Positions 15,845 through 23,587 of a stretch of 64,000 bases of DNA are shown here, in pieces (position 1 is the stretch's first letter; every line of letters starts with the position of its first letter). Under the pieces are notes generated by a model, which saw nothing but the letters and a program-made list of their open reading frames with translations, searched no databases and was not told the origin of the DNA. Both the position numbers and the translations under genes were made by a program. The stretch spans positions 1 through 64,000 of the forward strand of contig NZ_JAQFWQ010000006.1 of assembly GCF_027706725.1 (NCBI RefSeq). The letters run 5' to 3'. The DNA is from Nocardiopsis endophytica. Its GTDB lineage: Bacteria > Actinomycetota > Actinomycetes > Streptosporangiales > Streptosporangiaceae.

Positions 15845-16618
15845 ATGACCGCTGGATGGACCGAGGACTGCCGCCGGATCGGCGAGGGCGACCACCCGGT
15901 GATCGCCCTGCACGGGTGGTTCGGCTCCGGGGAGGCCTGGGCGCCGCTCTGGCCGCACCTGGACCGGGACGCCTTCACCTACGCCTTCCCCGACTACCGC
16001 GGCTACGGCCGCCGCAAGGGCGAGCCCGGGGAGTTCACCCTCGCCGAGGCCGCCGCCGACGTGCTCGCCCTGGCCGACGCCCGGGGCTGGGACCGGTTCT
16101 CGCTCGTGGGCCACTCCATGGGCGGCATCGTGATGCAGCGGGTCCTGGCCGACGCCCCCGACCGGGTGCGGGCGATGGTCGGGGTGGCGCCGGTGCCCGC
16201 CTCCGGGGTGCCCTTCGACGCCGAGACGCGCGCGGTGTTCGACGGCGCCGCCGACGACCCGGCGCTGCGCCGCGCGATCGTGGACATGACCACCGGGAAG
16301 CGGCTGACCGGGGTGTGGCTGGACGCGGTGGTCGCGCACTCCGTGGACAACTCCGACCGCGACGCCTTCGCCGCCTACCTCAGGGCCTGGGCCGACACCG
16401 ACCTGCACGAGGAGATCGAGGGCAGCCCGGTGCCGGTGCTGGCGGTCGCCGGGGAGCACGACCCCGCCCTGGGCGCCGACGCCCTGCGGCCCACCTTCGG
16501 CGCCTGGTACCCCTCGGCCGAGATCGAGGTGCTGGCCAACGCCGGGCACTACCCGGCCGACGAGGTGCCGGTGGCGCTGGCCACCTCCATCGAGCGGCAC
16601 CTGGCGGGCCGCTCGTGA
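15845..16618 (+). CDS. Alpha/beta-hydrolase
   Basis: The 257-residue single-domain hydrolase has an oxyanion segment HGWFGSGEAW, nucleophile elbow GHSMGG, acid in AGEHDPAL and catalytic His in NAGHYPADE. ATG 15845 has GAGGAGG ten bases upstream. Its last codons overlap the GTG of the P450 gene (GTGA), so the two are translationally coupled and probably act in one pathway, for example hydrolysis of an ester or lactone made or used by the P450. The substrate cannot be deduced. Confidence 0.88.
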   Translation: MTAGWTEDCRRIGEGDHPVIALHGWFGSGEAWAPLWPHLDRDAFTYAFPDYRGYGRRKGEPGEFTLAEAAADVLALADARGWDRFSLVGHSMGGIVMQRVLADAPDRVRAMVGVAPVPASGVPFDAETRAVFDGAADDPALRRAIVDMTTGKRLTGVWLDAVVAHSVDNSDRDAFAAYLRAWADTDLHEEIEGSPVPVLAVAGEHDPALGADALRPTFGAWYPSAEIEVLANAGHYPADEVPVALATSIERHLAGRS

Positions 16619-17868
16619 GCGCTCCGGCGCCCGCCCCCGACGTGTTCGACCCGCGGGTGTTCGCCCGGGGCGTCCCGCACGCCGCGCTGCGGCGGCTGCG
16701 CGAGGACGACCCGGTCTCCTGGCAGGCCGAGCACGAGGTGGACGGGTGGCCGGCCGGGCCCGGCTTCTGGGCGGTGACCCGGCACGCGGACGTGAGGCAT
16801 GTGCTGCGCACCCCGGAGGTGTTCTCCTCGCACGCGGGCGCCACGCAGATCCGCGACCCCGACCCGGACGACCTGCCGTTCATCCGCCGGACGATCCTGA
16901 ACATGGACCCGCCCGAGCACATGCGGCTGCGGAGGCTGGTGACCTCGGCGTTCACCCGCAGGCGGCTGGAGCGCTTCACCGGCGCCGTCGCCGCGCGCGC
17001 CCGCGCCCTCCTGGAGCCGGTCGCCGAGCGGGGCCGCTGCGACCTCCCGGCGGAGGTGACCGACGACTTCCCGCTGAGCAACTTGGCCGACCTGCTCGGG
17101 ATGCCGCCGGGCGACCGGCACCTGATGCTGGAGTGGACCAACCGGGTGATCGGCTACCAGGACGACGAGCACGCCGAGCCGGTCCTGGGGGCGGACGGGC
17201 GCCCGGTGAACCCGCGCTCCCCCGGGCAGCTGCGGGACATGTTCGACTACGCGGCCGGGCTGGCCGAGGCCAAGCGGCGCCGACCGGGCGAGGACCTGAT
17301 GACGGCGCTGGTGCACGCCGAGGTGGACGGGCGCGGGCTGGACCCCGAAGAGCTGCGGATGTTCTTCTTCCTGCTGGTCATCGCGGGCAACGACACGGTG
17401 CGCAGCGCCCTGCCCGGCGGGGTGCTGGCGCTGGCCGACCACCCGGGCGAGCACGCACGCCTGGCGGCCGACCCGGGCCTGGTGCCGTCGGCGGTGGAGG
17501 AGATGCTGCGCTGGCACCCGCCGGTGCTGACGTTCCGGCGCACGGCGGTGCGCGACACCGACCTGGGCGGCCGCCGCATCCGGGAGGGCGACAAGGTGGT
17601 GGTGTACCACTGCTCGGCACACTTCGACGAGCGCGTGTTCACCGACCCCGACCGCTTCGACGTGGCCCGTTCGCCCAACGACCATCTGGCGTTCGGCGAC
17701 GGGCCGCACCTGTGTCTGGGCGCGCACTTCGCGCGGCTGCAGATGCGGATCTTCTTCGAGGAGATGGTGCGCATGCTGCCGTGCCCGCGGCGCGACGGTC
17801 CGGTGAAACGACTGACGTCGAACTTCATCAACGGCATCACGCACCTCCCGCTCCGCTGGGAGCGGTAG
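16615..17868 (+). CDS. Cytochrome P450
   Basis: The 417-residue soluble bacterial P450 carries the I-helix oxygen motif AGNDT, the K-helix ExxR in EEMLRWHPP and the heme loop FGDGPHLCLGAH with Cys367 as axial ligand. The NMDPPEHMRLRRLVTSAFT segment and the overall pattern resemble the CYP124/125/142-like steroid or branched-lipid hydroxylases, but that is only a family impression. GTG 16615 overlaps the hydrolase stop. No ferredoxin gene is adjacent, so redox partners are elsewhere. The unit runs into the repeat locus downstream. Confidence 0.93.
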   Translation: MSAPAPAPDVFDPRVFARGVPHAALRRLREDDPVSWQAEHEVDGWPAGPGFWAVTRHADVRHVLRTPEVFSSHAGATQIRDPDPDDLPFIRRTILNMDPPEHMRLRRLVTSAFTRRRLERFTGAVAARARALLEPVAERGRCDLPAEVTDDFPLSNLADLLGMPPGDRHLMLEWTNRVIGYQDDEHAEPVLGADGRPVNPRSPGQLRDMFDYAAGLAEAKRRRPGEDLMTALVHAEVDGRGLDPEELRMFFFLLVIAGNDTVRSALPGGVLALADHPGEHARLAADPGLVPSAVEEMLRWHPPVLTFRRTAVRDTDLGGRRIREGDKVVVYHCSAHFDERVFTDPDRFDVARSPNDHLAFGDGPHLCLGAHFARLQMRIFFEEMVRMLPCPRRDGPVKRLTSNFINGITHLPLRWER

Positions 17869-17886
17869 GAGCGGACACGACCCGGA

Positions 17887-18050
17887 GGCCCGCCGAGGCA
17901 GGGTGGTGCTCATACGCCCCGGCGGCCCTCCCCGCAGCGCCGTCGGCCGCCGGGCGTGTGCGTGGTCGGCGTTGACGGCGGCGACGGCGACAGCGGGGCG
18001 GTTCCCCGGCCCCGCCTGCCGAGCGGCGGGCCGCTTGGGCTCCCTGCCCC
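17887..18050. repeat. Partial ~220-bp family repeat (direct orientation)
   Basis: GGCCCTCCCCGCAGCGCCGT and GCGGTTCCCCGGCCCCGCCT match the 915-1573 units in the same orientation. It forms the left arm of the second composite repeat locus, just after the P450 gene. Confidence 0.7.
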
Positions 18051-18057
18051 CCATTGT

Positions 18058-18115
18058 TGATCTCGGGGAAATCGCCCCTACCGGGCCGGTTTTAGCGTCG
18101 CTTTTCCCGAGTTCA
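18058..18115. repeat. 58-bp palindrome, subfamily B copy 3
   Basis: TGATCTCGGGG at the left and CCCGAGTTCA at the right (one changed base in the right end), with central CTACCGGGCCGG. The size is the same as all other copies. Confidence 0.75.
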
Positions 18116-18148
18116 ACGAGAAAGCGGCGATGCCAGGGGCGCTGTCGT

Positions 18149-18206
18149 TGATCTCGGGGAACTCGGGCTTATCGTGTCCGGTTTAACCCCGACTTCCCCG
18201 AGATCA
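18149..18206. repeat. 58-bp palindrome, subfamily B copy 2
   Basis: Same ends and the same TTATCGTGTCCGG loop as copy 1 at 1722. The one mismatched stem position is C/C here and G/G in copy 1, as if the arms had been exchanged around an unchanged loop. Confidence 0.85.
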
Positions 18207-18395
18207 ACGCGGAGGGGGCCGCCCGCACGGCGCATTCCGGGCATAACAGGCGGTAAATGAGGGGTCGGCCATCCTGCGTCGCGGAATCGACGCTTTTAGG
18301 CTGATCAGGCGTCGATTTCACCACCCAAGATGCCCCTAGGCCGCCCGAGGCGCCTGGAAGGCGGGTTCCGGCTGAGCCCATACCGGCCCGCCACC
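18207..18395. repeat. Conserved intergenic module copy 2
   Basis: Near-identical to 1780-1965: CCGGGCATAACAGGC, CATCCTGCGTCG and the hairpin AATCGACGC...GGCGTCGAT are all kept. Sixteen kilobases separate the copies, and both sit at the same place between palindrome B and an inverted repeat array. Confidence 0.65.
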
Positions 18396-18500
18396 CGGCT
18401 GGGGCTCTGAAGCGGGGTACCTGCTCAGCCGCCCGCCCACCGGGACCGCGAGAGGCCTGCCGCCCGGCAGGCAGGGCCGGGGAACCACCCCGCTCGCTCC

Positions 18501-18800
18501 GTCGCCGCCTACCACGGCGACCACCCGCACGCCGCACGGCCGACGACGCTGCCAAAAGGGCCGCGAACCTTCGTCGTCGCCGCCCAACACCGCGACCACC
18601 CGCACGCCGCACGGCCGACGACGCTGCCAAAAGGGCCGCGAACCTCCGTCGTCGCCGCCCAACACCGCGACCACGCACACGCCCCACGGCCGACGGCACT
18701 GCCAAAAGGGCCGCGAACCTTCGTCGTCGCCGCCTACCACGGCGACCACGCACACGCCCCACGGCCGACAACGCTGCGGGTCCATCGCGGACCTGTGTCC
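18501..18800. repeat. 75-bp tandem repeat, four units
   Basis: Units begin at 18501, 18576, 18651 and 18726, each with GTCGCCGCC at the start and CCAAAAGGGCCGCGAACCT within. The unit is a sub-segment of the ~220-bp family in inverted orientation (18400-18500 holds the rest) that has expanded in place. Because 75 is a multiple of three, long frames stay open on the minus strand and would give a 25-residue peptide repeat, but there is no ribosome site or credible protein. Confidence 0.8.
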
Positions 18801-18852
18801 TGGTCGCGCGGCCCCGTGGCGGGCCCGGGCGGTCTTGGTCCGTGGGGTGGAC

Positions 18853-19971
18853 CTACGCCTTCCGTACCAGCAGCACGATGCCGGCGATCACCGCGGCGGC
18901 CACGCCCGCTCCCGTGAGGATGAACGTCAGGGCGCCTGGGCCCGTCGTCTCGGCGGCGGCGTCCGGCTCCGGTGACGGCTCTCCCGACGGGGAGTGCTCG
19001 TCCCCGCCGCCCTCGCCGTCCCCGCCGTCCTCGCCGCGCATGTGGTCCGGGATCGGCACCTCCCATACCGGGCTCTCCACGCCTTCGGTGCCGACCAGCA
19101 CCGACGTCCCGTCGGGGGTGTAGGTCAGCGACTCGCCCTGCTCGGACTCGGGCAGGCCCACCCGCCCCACGCTCTTTCCCGGCACGCCGTCCGAGGCGTC
19201 GTAGAAGGTGACGCCCCAGTACGTGCGGATCGCGTAGTGGGACCCGTCCGGGGAGAAGGCCGCGTCGGTGGCGTACAGCGGCGCCGAGTCCACGCGCTCC
19301 AGGGTGTTGGTGCCGTCCGGGTCGAGGGTCTCGGGTGCGGCGTACAGGCTTCCGGCGACCTCCTTGCTCACCACGTACAGGCGGCCGTCGCGCGGGTCGA
19401 CCATCATCGCCTCGGCGTCCCGGCCGCCGTCAGCGTAGGTGAAGGTGAACACCTCGGGCGTGACCGCCGCGTCCGTCAGGGCCTCGGGCTCGGTGAACCG
19501 GTAGACGCGGATGTTCGGCCAGCCGCCCTGGAAGTTGTCGCCGATGTCCCCCACGTACACCGCGGGCTCGCCGTCGCCGACCCGGGCGACCGCCACGGCC
19601 TCCCAGTCGCGCAGCTCCACGCCCTCCCCGCCCAGGGTCAGGGTGGCAACCGTGTCCCCGTTCCCGTCGACGGCGAAGAGCTGGGGCGCGTGGTCGCCGC
19701 TGTCGTTGTGCGTCCACACCACGCCCTCGTGGCGGGCCGAGGCGGCCATGCCGCTGGACTCGGAGATGCGGGGGTCGCCGATGCTGAACACCTCCCCGGT
19801 CCCCTCGGGCACCGAGGACGAGGCGTCGGGCTCGGGGGTCGACCCGTCCGTCGCCTCGGACGGGGCCATGGGGGCGGGCGCCGCCTCCGCGGGCGGTGCG
19901 GCCGGGACGGCGGCGGTCGCCGCCGCCGCGGTGAGCAGCGCGCAGGCCGCCGCGGCGGAGCGGTGGTGCAT
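18853..19971 (-). CDS. Secreted, membrane-anchored beta-propeller-like protein
   Basis: The 372-residue protein has an N-terminal signal peptide (alanine-rich, to about residue 30) and a low-complexity linker. The beta-rich domain of about 230 residues has repeated short motifs (VVWTHNDSGD, EPAVYVGDIGDN, GRLYVVSKE, PDGTSVLVGT), and the C-terminal membrane helix TFILTGAGVAAAVIAGIVLL ends with Arg-Lys. This topology places a propeller-like domain on the outer face of the membrane. No catalytic motif is visible; binding or sensing is plausible. The gene stands alone, with the 75-bp repeats downstream. Confidence 0.75.
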   Translation of the reverse strand: MHHRSAAAACALLTAAAATAAVPAAPPAEAAPAPMAPSEATDGSTPEPDASSSVPEGTGEVFSIGDPRISESSGMAASARHEGVVWTHNDSGDHAPQLFAVDGNGDTVATLTLGGEGVELRDWEAVAVARVGDGEPAVYVGDIGDNFQGGWPNIRVYRFTEPEALTDAAVTPEVFTFTYADGGRDAEAMMVDPRDGRLYVVSKEVAGSLYAAPETLDPDGTNTLERVDSAPLYATDAAFSPDGSHYAIRTYWGVTFYDASDGVPGKSVGRVGLPESEQGESLTYTPDGTSVLVGTEGVESPVWEVPIPDHMRGEDGGDGEGGGDEHSPSGEPSPEPDAAAETTGPGALTFILTGAGVAAAVIAGIVLLVRKA

Positions 19972-20083
19972 GCCGCCATCCTGCCATCACCGCGGGCGCC
20001 CCATCCCGCGGCCACCCCGGGTGAGGACCGGGCCGGTTCGGGGCATGCTCCGGCTACCACCGTCGGCGGAAAGGAAGGCCCCC

Positions 20084-20815
20084 ATGAGGATCGTCGCCTG
20101 CCTCAACGGCGACCGCCGCCCGGGCGCGCACCCGGCGCTGCCGGTCTCGGCCGAGCAGGTCGCCCTGGACGCCGCGGCGGCGGCGGCCGCCGGCGCCGAC
20201 GAGGTGCACGTCCACCCCCGGGACGGCTCCGGCGCCGAGGCGCTGGAGCCGCAGGTGCTCACCCCGCTGCTGGAGCGGCTGCGCGCCGAGCTGCCGGAGG
20301 TCCCGGTGAGCGTGACCACCGCGCTCACCGCCGAGCCCGACCCGTGGCGCCGCTACGACCTGGTGCAGCGGTGGGGCGCACTGCCCGACTCGGCGACGGT
20401 GAACCTGCACGAGCCGGGGGCGGTGGAGGTGGCCCGGCTGCTGGCGGACCGCCGGGTCCGGGTGGAGGCGGGGCTGGCCACGGCGGAGGCGGCGCGGCTG
20501 CTGGCGGCGCTCGGGGCGGCGGTGGAGTTCGACCGGGTGCTGGTGGAGCCCGAGGCGGCCGACCCCCGCCGGGCGCTGGCCGAGGCCGAGCGGATCGGGG
20601 CGGTCCTGGACCGGGCGGGCATCGGGCTGCCGCGGCTGCTGCACGGGTCCGAGGGGGCGGCCTGGCCGGTCCTGGACGCGGCGGCCGAAGCCGGGCACGA
20701 CGTGCGGATCGGGCTGGAGGACACGCTGCTCGGGCCGGACGGCGCGGAGGCGCGGGACAACGCGGAGCTGGTGGCGGCGGCGGTGGAGCGGGTCAGCCCA
20801 CGAGCGCGCCGATGA
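20084..20815 (+). CDS. BKACE-type (DUF849) beta-keto acid cleavage enzyme
   Basis: The 243-residue TIM-barrel protein has the BKACE zinc motif HVHPRD (His42, His44) and, near the end, VRIGLEDT carrying the conserved Arg208 and the third metal ligand Glu212. The family condenses a beta-keto acid with acetyl-CoA to give acetoacetate and a new CoA ester. It is some 30-60 residues shorter than typical members, missing parts of the central loops. ATG 20084 has AAGGAAGG before it. No pathway partners adjoin it, so the substrate is unknown. Its last 23 bp overlap a small gene on the other strand. Confidence 0.8.
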   Translation: MRIVACLNGDRRPGAHPALPVSAEQVALDAAAAAAAGADEVHVHPRDGSGAEALEPQVLTPLLERLRAELPEVPVSVTTALTAEPDPWRRYDLVQRWGALPDSATVNLHEPGAVEVARLLADRRVRVEAGLATAEAARLLAALGAAVEFDRVLVEPEAADPRRALAEAERIGAVLDRAGIGLPRLLHGSEGAAWPVLDAAAEAGHDVRIGLEDTLLGPDGAEARDNAELVAAAVERVSPRARR

Positions 20816-20891
20816 TCACGATCAGCATGATCGCCGCGAGGACCGTCGGCAGCAGCCAGCGCTGCTTTCTGTTGTTGGTCAGCATGCTCAT
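20793..20891 (-). CDS. 32-residue single-pass membrane protein
   Basis: The minus-strand frame from ATG 20891 encodes MSMLTNNRKQRWLLPTVLAA and then a hydrophobic run (IMLIVIIGALVG) to the stop. The peptide has a basic cytoplasmic N-terminus and one membrane helix. GAAGG lies five bases before the ATG, and a TAGGCT -10-like hexamer overlaps the thpR stop codon. The gene overlaps the 3' end of the BKACE gene tail to tail. It was too short for ordinary gene calling; codon use and topology support it but no family is recognised. Confidence 0.6.
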   Translation of the reverse strand: MSMLTNNRKQRWLLPTVLAAIMLIVIIGALVG

Positions 20892-20898
20892 GGCGCCT

Positions 20899-21462
20899 TC
20901 AGCCTAGCGCCCACGTCGCGGCGGTCCGGTACCGGTGCTCCCCGTCCTGCGGGCGGCTCTCCACCAGGTGCACCTCTCCGGCCTCCCAGAACGGCGTGGC
21001 CAGGGCGGTGGTGAGGGCGGTGCGCAGTCCGGCCAGGTCGGCGGGGCGGCGGCTGCGGGCCAGGGTGAGATGCGGCACGAAGGGGCGGCGCTCGACCCGC
21101 ACGCCGCGTTTGCGTGCGGCCCGGCGCAGCCCGGCGGCGGGCCGGGCCAGGGCGGTGCCCTTCTCGCCCTGCACCCCCGCCCACAGGACGGTGGCGGCGC
21201 CGTCGTCACCGGGGAAGGTTCCGGCTCCGCGCAGGGAGATCCGCTCGGGGCGGTGGCGGGCGAGCTCGGCGGTGAAGGCCTTCTCCAGTTCGGGGATCCG
21301 GGCGGGGTCGGTCTCGCCGAGGAAGAGCAGGGTGATGTGCCGGTCGTCGCGCCGGGACCAGCGCAGGCCCGGGTCCTCTTGGACTCCGAGGGCGGCGGCG
21401 ACGGCCGCCTCCACCTCGTCCAGCACGTCCTCGGGAGGGTTCACCGCGATGAACAGGCGCAT
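20899..21462 (-). CDS. thpR: RNA 2',3'-cyclic phosphodiesterase
   Basis: The 187-residue 2H-phosphoesterase has the two HxT motifs DRHITLLFLGE and VPHLTLARS at the expected spacing and the family start MRLFIAVNPPED. ThpR/LigT enzymes open 2',3'-cyclic phosphates at RNA ends to 2'-phosphates. The length is normal for the family. It probably forms a unit with the 32-residue membrane gene immediately downstream, since only seven bases separate them. Confidence 0.92.
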   Translation of the reverse strand: MRLFIAVNPPEDVLDEVEAAVAAALGVQEDPGLRWSRRDDRHITLLFLGETDPARIPELEKAFTAELARHRPERISLRGAGTFPGDDGAATVLWAGVQGEKGTALARPAAGLRRAARKRGVRVERRPFVPHLTLARSRRPADLAGLRTALTTALATPFWEAGEVHLVESRPQDGEHRYRTAATWALG

Positions 21463-21504
21463 ACCGCAAGCCTGGCAGCCGCAGGCCCACGGGAAAAGAG
21501 CCGA

Positions 21505-21562
21505 TGATCTCGACGAAGGTGCCGTCAGAACCGCCGGAACGGCGGCACTTCCGTCGAGATCA
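21505..21562. repeat. 58-bp palindrome, subfamily A copy 2 (likely terminator)
   Basis: TGATCTCGACGAAGGTGCCG pairs with the mirrored right arm ending CGTCGAGATCA. It starts 17 bp beyond the stop of the minus-strand MFS gene, the position expected of its terminator. Base changes relative to copies 1 and 3 (CAA to CGA left, TTG to CCG right) are partly compensatory in the stem. Confidence 0.8.
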
Positions 21563-21578
21563 TCGCCGGGGCGGCGGG

Positions 21579-22832
21579 TCAGGGGCCCACCGGCTCCCGG
21601 GCGATGGTGACGAACGGGCGCCTCCGGGCCACCCGTATCCGGGCGTTCAGGCGGCGGGCCAGCAGAACGCCCACCACCGCCGTCACCACCACGGTGACGG
21701 CGCCGCCCAGCGCCAGGCTCACCCTCGGGCCGAAGGCGTCGGCCAGGACCCCGACGATGGGCGCGCCGATCGGGGCCATGCCCAGGAACACCAGCATGTA
21801 CATGCTCATGACCCGGCCCCGCAGCTGCGGGTCGACGCTGAGCTGGAAGAAGGCGTTCTGGGTGGCGGTGAAGGTGAGGAAGGCGATGCCCATCGGCAGC
21901 AGCGCCAGGGTGAAGGACGTGTAGCCGGGCGCGAGCGCCGCGGCCACCTCGGTGGCACCGAAGGCGAACGCGCCGATGAGCACGGTGCGCAGCCGCGGCC
22001 GCTCCCGCCGGGCCGACAGCAGGGCTCCGGCGAGCGCGCCCACTGCCAGCGCCGCCGCCGAGACCCCGAAGGCGGCCGCCCCGGCGGTGAAGACGTTGTT
22101 GGTCATCAGCGCGATCTGGTTCTGCACGTTCGACCCGAACATCTGCAGGAACGCGGTCATCACCAGCAGCAGCACCAGGTCGGGGCGCCCCGCCACGTAG
22201 CGCAGGCCCTCCCGGGTCTGGCCCTTGGCGCGCGGCGCCGGTTCGGTCGTGTGCAGCTCGGAGGGGCGCATCAGCCACAGCCCGGTGAGCACCGCGGCGA
22301 ACGAGGCGGCGTTGATGAGGAACACCGGGCCGCTGCCGACGGCGGCGATGAGCAGCCCCGCCACGGCCGGGCCGACCACCCGGCCGAGCTGGAAGCTGGC
22401 GCTGTTGAGGGCGATGGCGTTGGGCAGGTCGCGCTTGCCGACCATCTCCACCACGAACGTCTGCCGCGCCGGGTTGTCGAGCACGGTGATCAGGCCCAGG
22501 CCGACGGCGAACACGTACACGTGCCACACCTGCGCGGCGCCCGCGGTGGCGAGGACGCCCAGGCCGAGGGCGAGGACGCCCATGGAGGCCTGGGTGGCGA
22601 TGAGCAGGCGCCGCTTCCCGGCCCGGTCGACGATGGTGCCGCCCCATAGGCCCAGCACCAGCATGGGGAGGAACTGCAGCGCGGTGGTGATGCCCAAGGC
22701 GATGCCGCTGCCGCCGCTGAGCTGCAGCACCAGCCAGTCCTGAGCGATGCGCTGCATCCAGGTGCCGGTGTTGGAGACGACCTGCCCGGCGGCGAAGAGG
22801 CGGTAGTTGCGGATCGCGAGGGAGCGGAACAT
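21579..22832 (-). CDS. MFS exporter (EntS-like/MFS_3 family)
   Basis: The 417-residue twelve-helix transporter starts MFRSLAIRNYRLFAAGQ and carries GTWMQRIAQDWLVLQL and the loop GTIVDRAGKRRLLI. This is the pattern of the MFS_3 group that contains enterobactin exporters and multidrug H+ antiporters. The gene lies 107 bp downstream of a marR gene in the same direction, so it is probably the MarR-regulated efflux pump. The substrate is not deducible. ATG 22832 is chosen because it gives the canonical N-terminus; the open frame continues far upstream without meaning. Confidence 0.88.
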   Translation of the reverse strand: MFRSLAIRNYRLFAAGQVVSNTGTWMQRIAQDWLVLQLSGGSGIALGITTALQFLPMLVLGLWGGTIVDRAGKRRLLIATQASMGVLALGLGVLATAGAAQVWHVYVFAVGLGLITVLDNPARQTFVVEMVGKRDLPNAIALNSASFQLGRVVGPAVAGLLIAAVGSGPVFLINAASFAAVLTGLWLMRPSELHTTEPAPRAKGQTREGLRYVAGRPDLVLLLVMTAFLQMFGSNVQNQIALMTNNVFTAGAAAFGVSAAALAVGALAGALLSARRERPRLRTVLIGAFAFGATEVAAALAPGYTSFTLALLPMGIAFLTFTATQNAFFQLSVDPQLRGRVMSMYMLVFLGMAPIGAPIVGVLADAFGPRVSLALGGAVTVVVTAVVGVLLARRLNARIRVARRRPFVTIAREPVGP

Positions 22833-22939
22833 GGCCGGACCCCGGCGGCGCGGTCCGGCCTCGGGGCCGTCGGACGGCCCACCGGTATCCGTGGGACCGC
22901 CGGGGCCGGGGCAGGAACCGCCCCCGGCCCCGCGACCGG

Positions 22940-23455
22940 CTAACTCCGGCTCAGCCGGTCCAGGATCTCCGCCGCCTCCCGGAGCGTCTCCCTCTCCTCC
23001 GGTTCCAGCTCGGCCAGCCTCCGGGCCAGCCACTCCTCCCGCCGCCTCGTGTCCTGCCGCACCAGGGTCCGCCCCTGCTCCGTCAGGTCCACCAGGTGCT
23101 GCCGCCGGTCCTGCGGGTGCGGCTCCCGCCGAACCAGCGCGCGCTCCTCCAGCGCGCTGATGATCCGCGTCATCGACGGCGGCTGCACCTTCTCGTGGTC
23201 GGCCAGCGCCCGCGGGGTCATCTGGCCGTGCCGGGCGAGCGTGAACAGGACGGCCCCCTGCCCGAGGGACAGCGAGGTGTCCGGGCGCTGCGCCCGCAGC
23301 CGCCGGGCCAGGCGCCCCACGGCCACGCGCAGGTCGGCCTCCAGCCCGGGGCTGTTCGGCGCCGGGTCGGGCGGGGCGGGACGGTCCGCGTGCCCCAGGG
23401 GATCCGGGGCGGGTGTCTGCTCGTCCATCTTCTCGAACGGGTCGGGGTTCCTCAT
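22940..23455 (-). CDS. MarR-family transcriptional regulator
   Basis: The 171-residue winged-helix protein has the recognition region MTPRALADHEKVQPPSMTRI and the wing ALVRREPHPQDRRQHLVDLT. A proline-rich N-terminal extension of about 40 residues precedes it, so the true start may be the ATG at 23428 (MDEQTP), which also has a GAGAAG just before it. It probably represses itself and the MFS gene downstream; a TTAGC...GCTAA inverted repeat overlaps its start. The ligand is unknown. Confidence 0.9.
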   Translation of the reverse strand: MRNPDPFEKMDEQTPAPDPLGHADRPAPPDPAPNSPGLEADLRVAVGRLARRLRAQRPDTSLSLGQGAVLFTLARHGQMTPRALADHEKVQPPSMTRIISALEERALVRREPHPQDRRQHLVDLTEQGRTLVRQDTRRREEWLARRLAELEPEERETLREAAEILDRLSRS

Positions 23456-23480
23456 TAGCGGGGCTCATTACTCTTGCTAA
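23455..23480. promoter_or_regulatory. Possible MarR operator
   Basis: TTAGC and GCTAA arms separated by 16 bp overlap the first start codon of marR. Arm length and spacing would fit a dimeric MarR site, but only five bases per arm are symmetric. Confidence 0.35.
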
Positions 23481-23587
23481 CGAATTCGCGCGCCCGCCTC
23501 TTCCCCCCAGGTCGGAACCCCCGGGGACGCGCACTGTCCACACCCCTCGCGGGGACGGCGGGCACGGCAGCCTACCCCGGCCGCGCG

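Noticed and set aside
18169..18785. Minus-strand frames with a 25-residue peptide repeat (SRPFWQRRRPCG type)
   Set aside because: The regularity comes from a 75-bp DNA repeat divisible by three. No ribosome site and no signal sequence.
18501..18800. CRISPR-like regular spacing
   Set aside because: Units are directly adjacent and similar over their whole 75 bp; there are no unique spacers and no cas genes.
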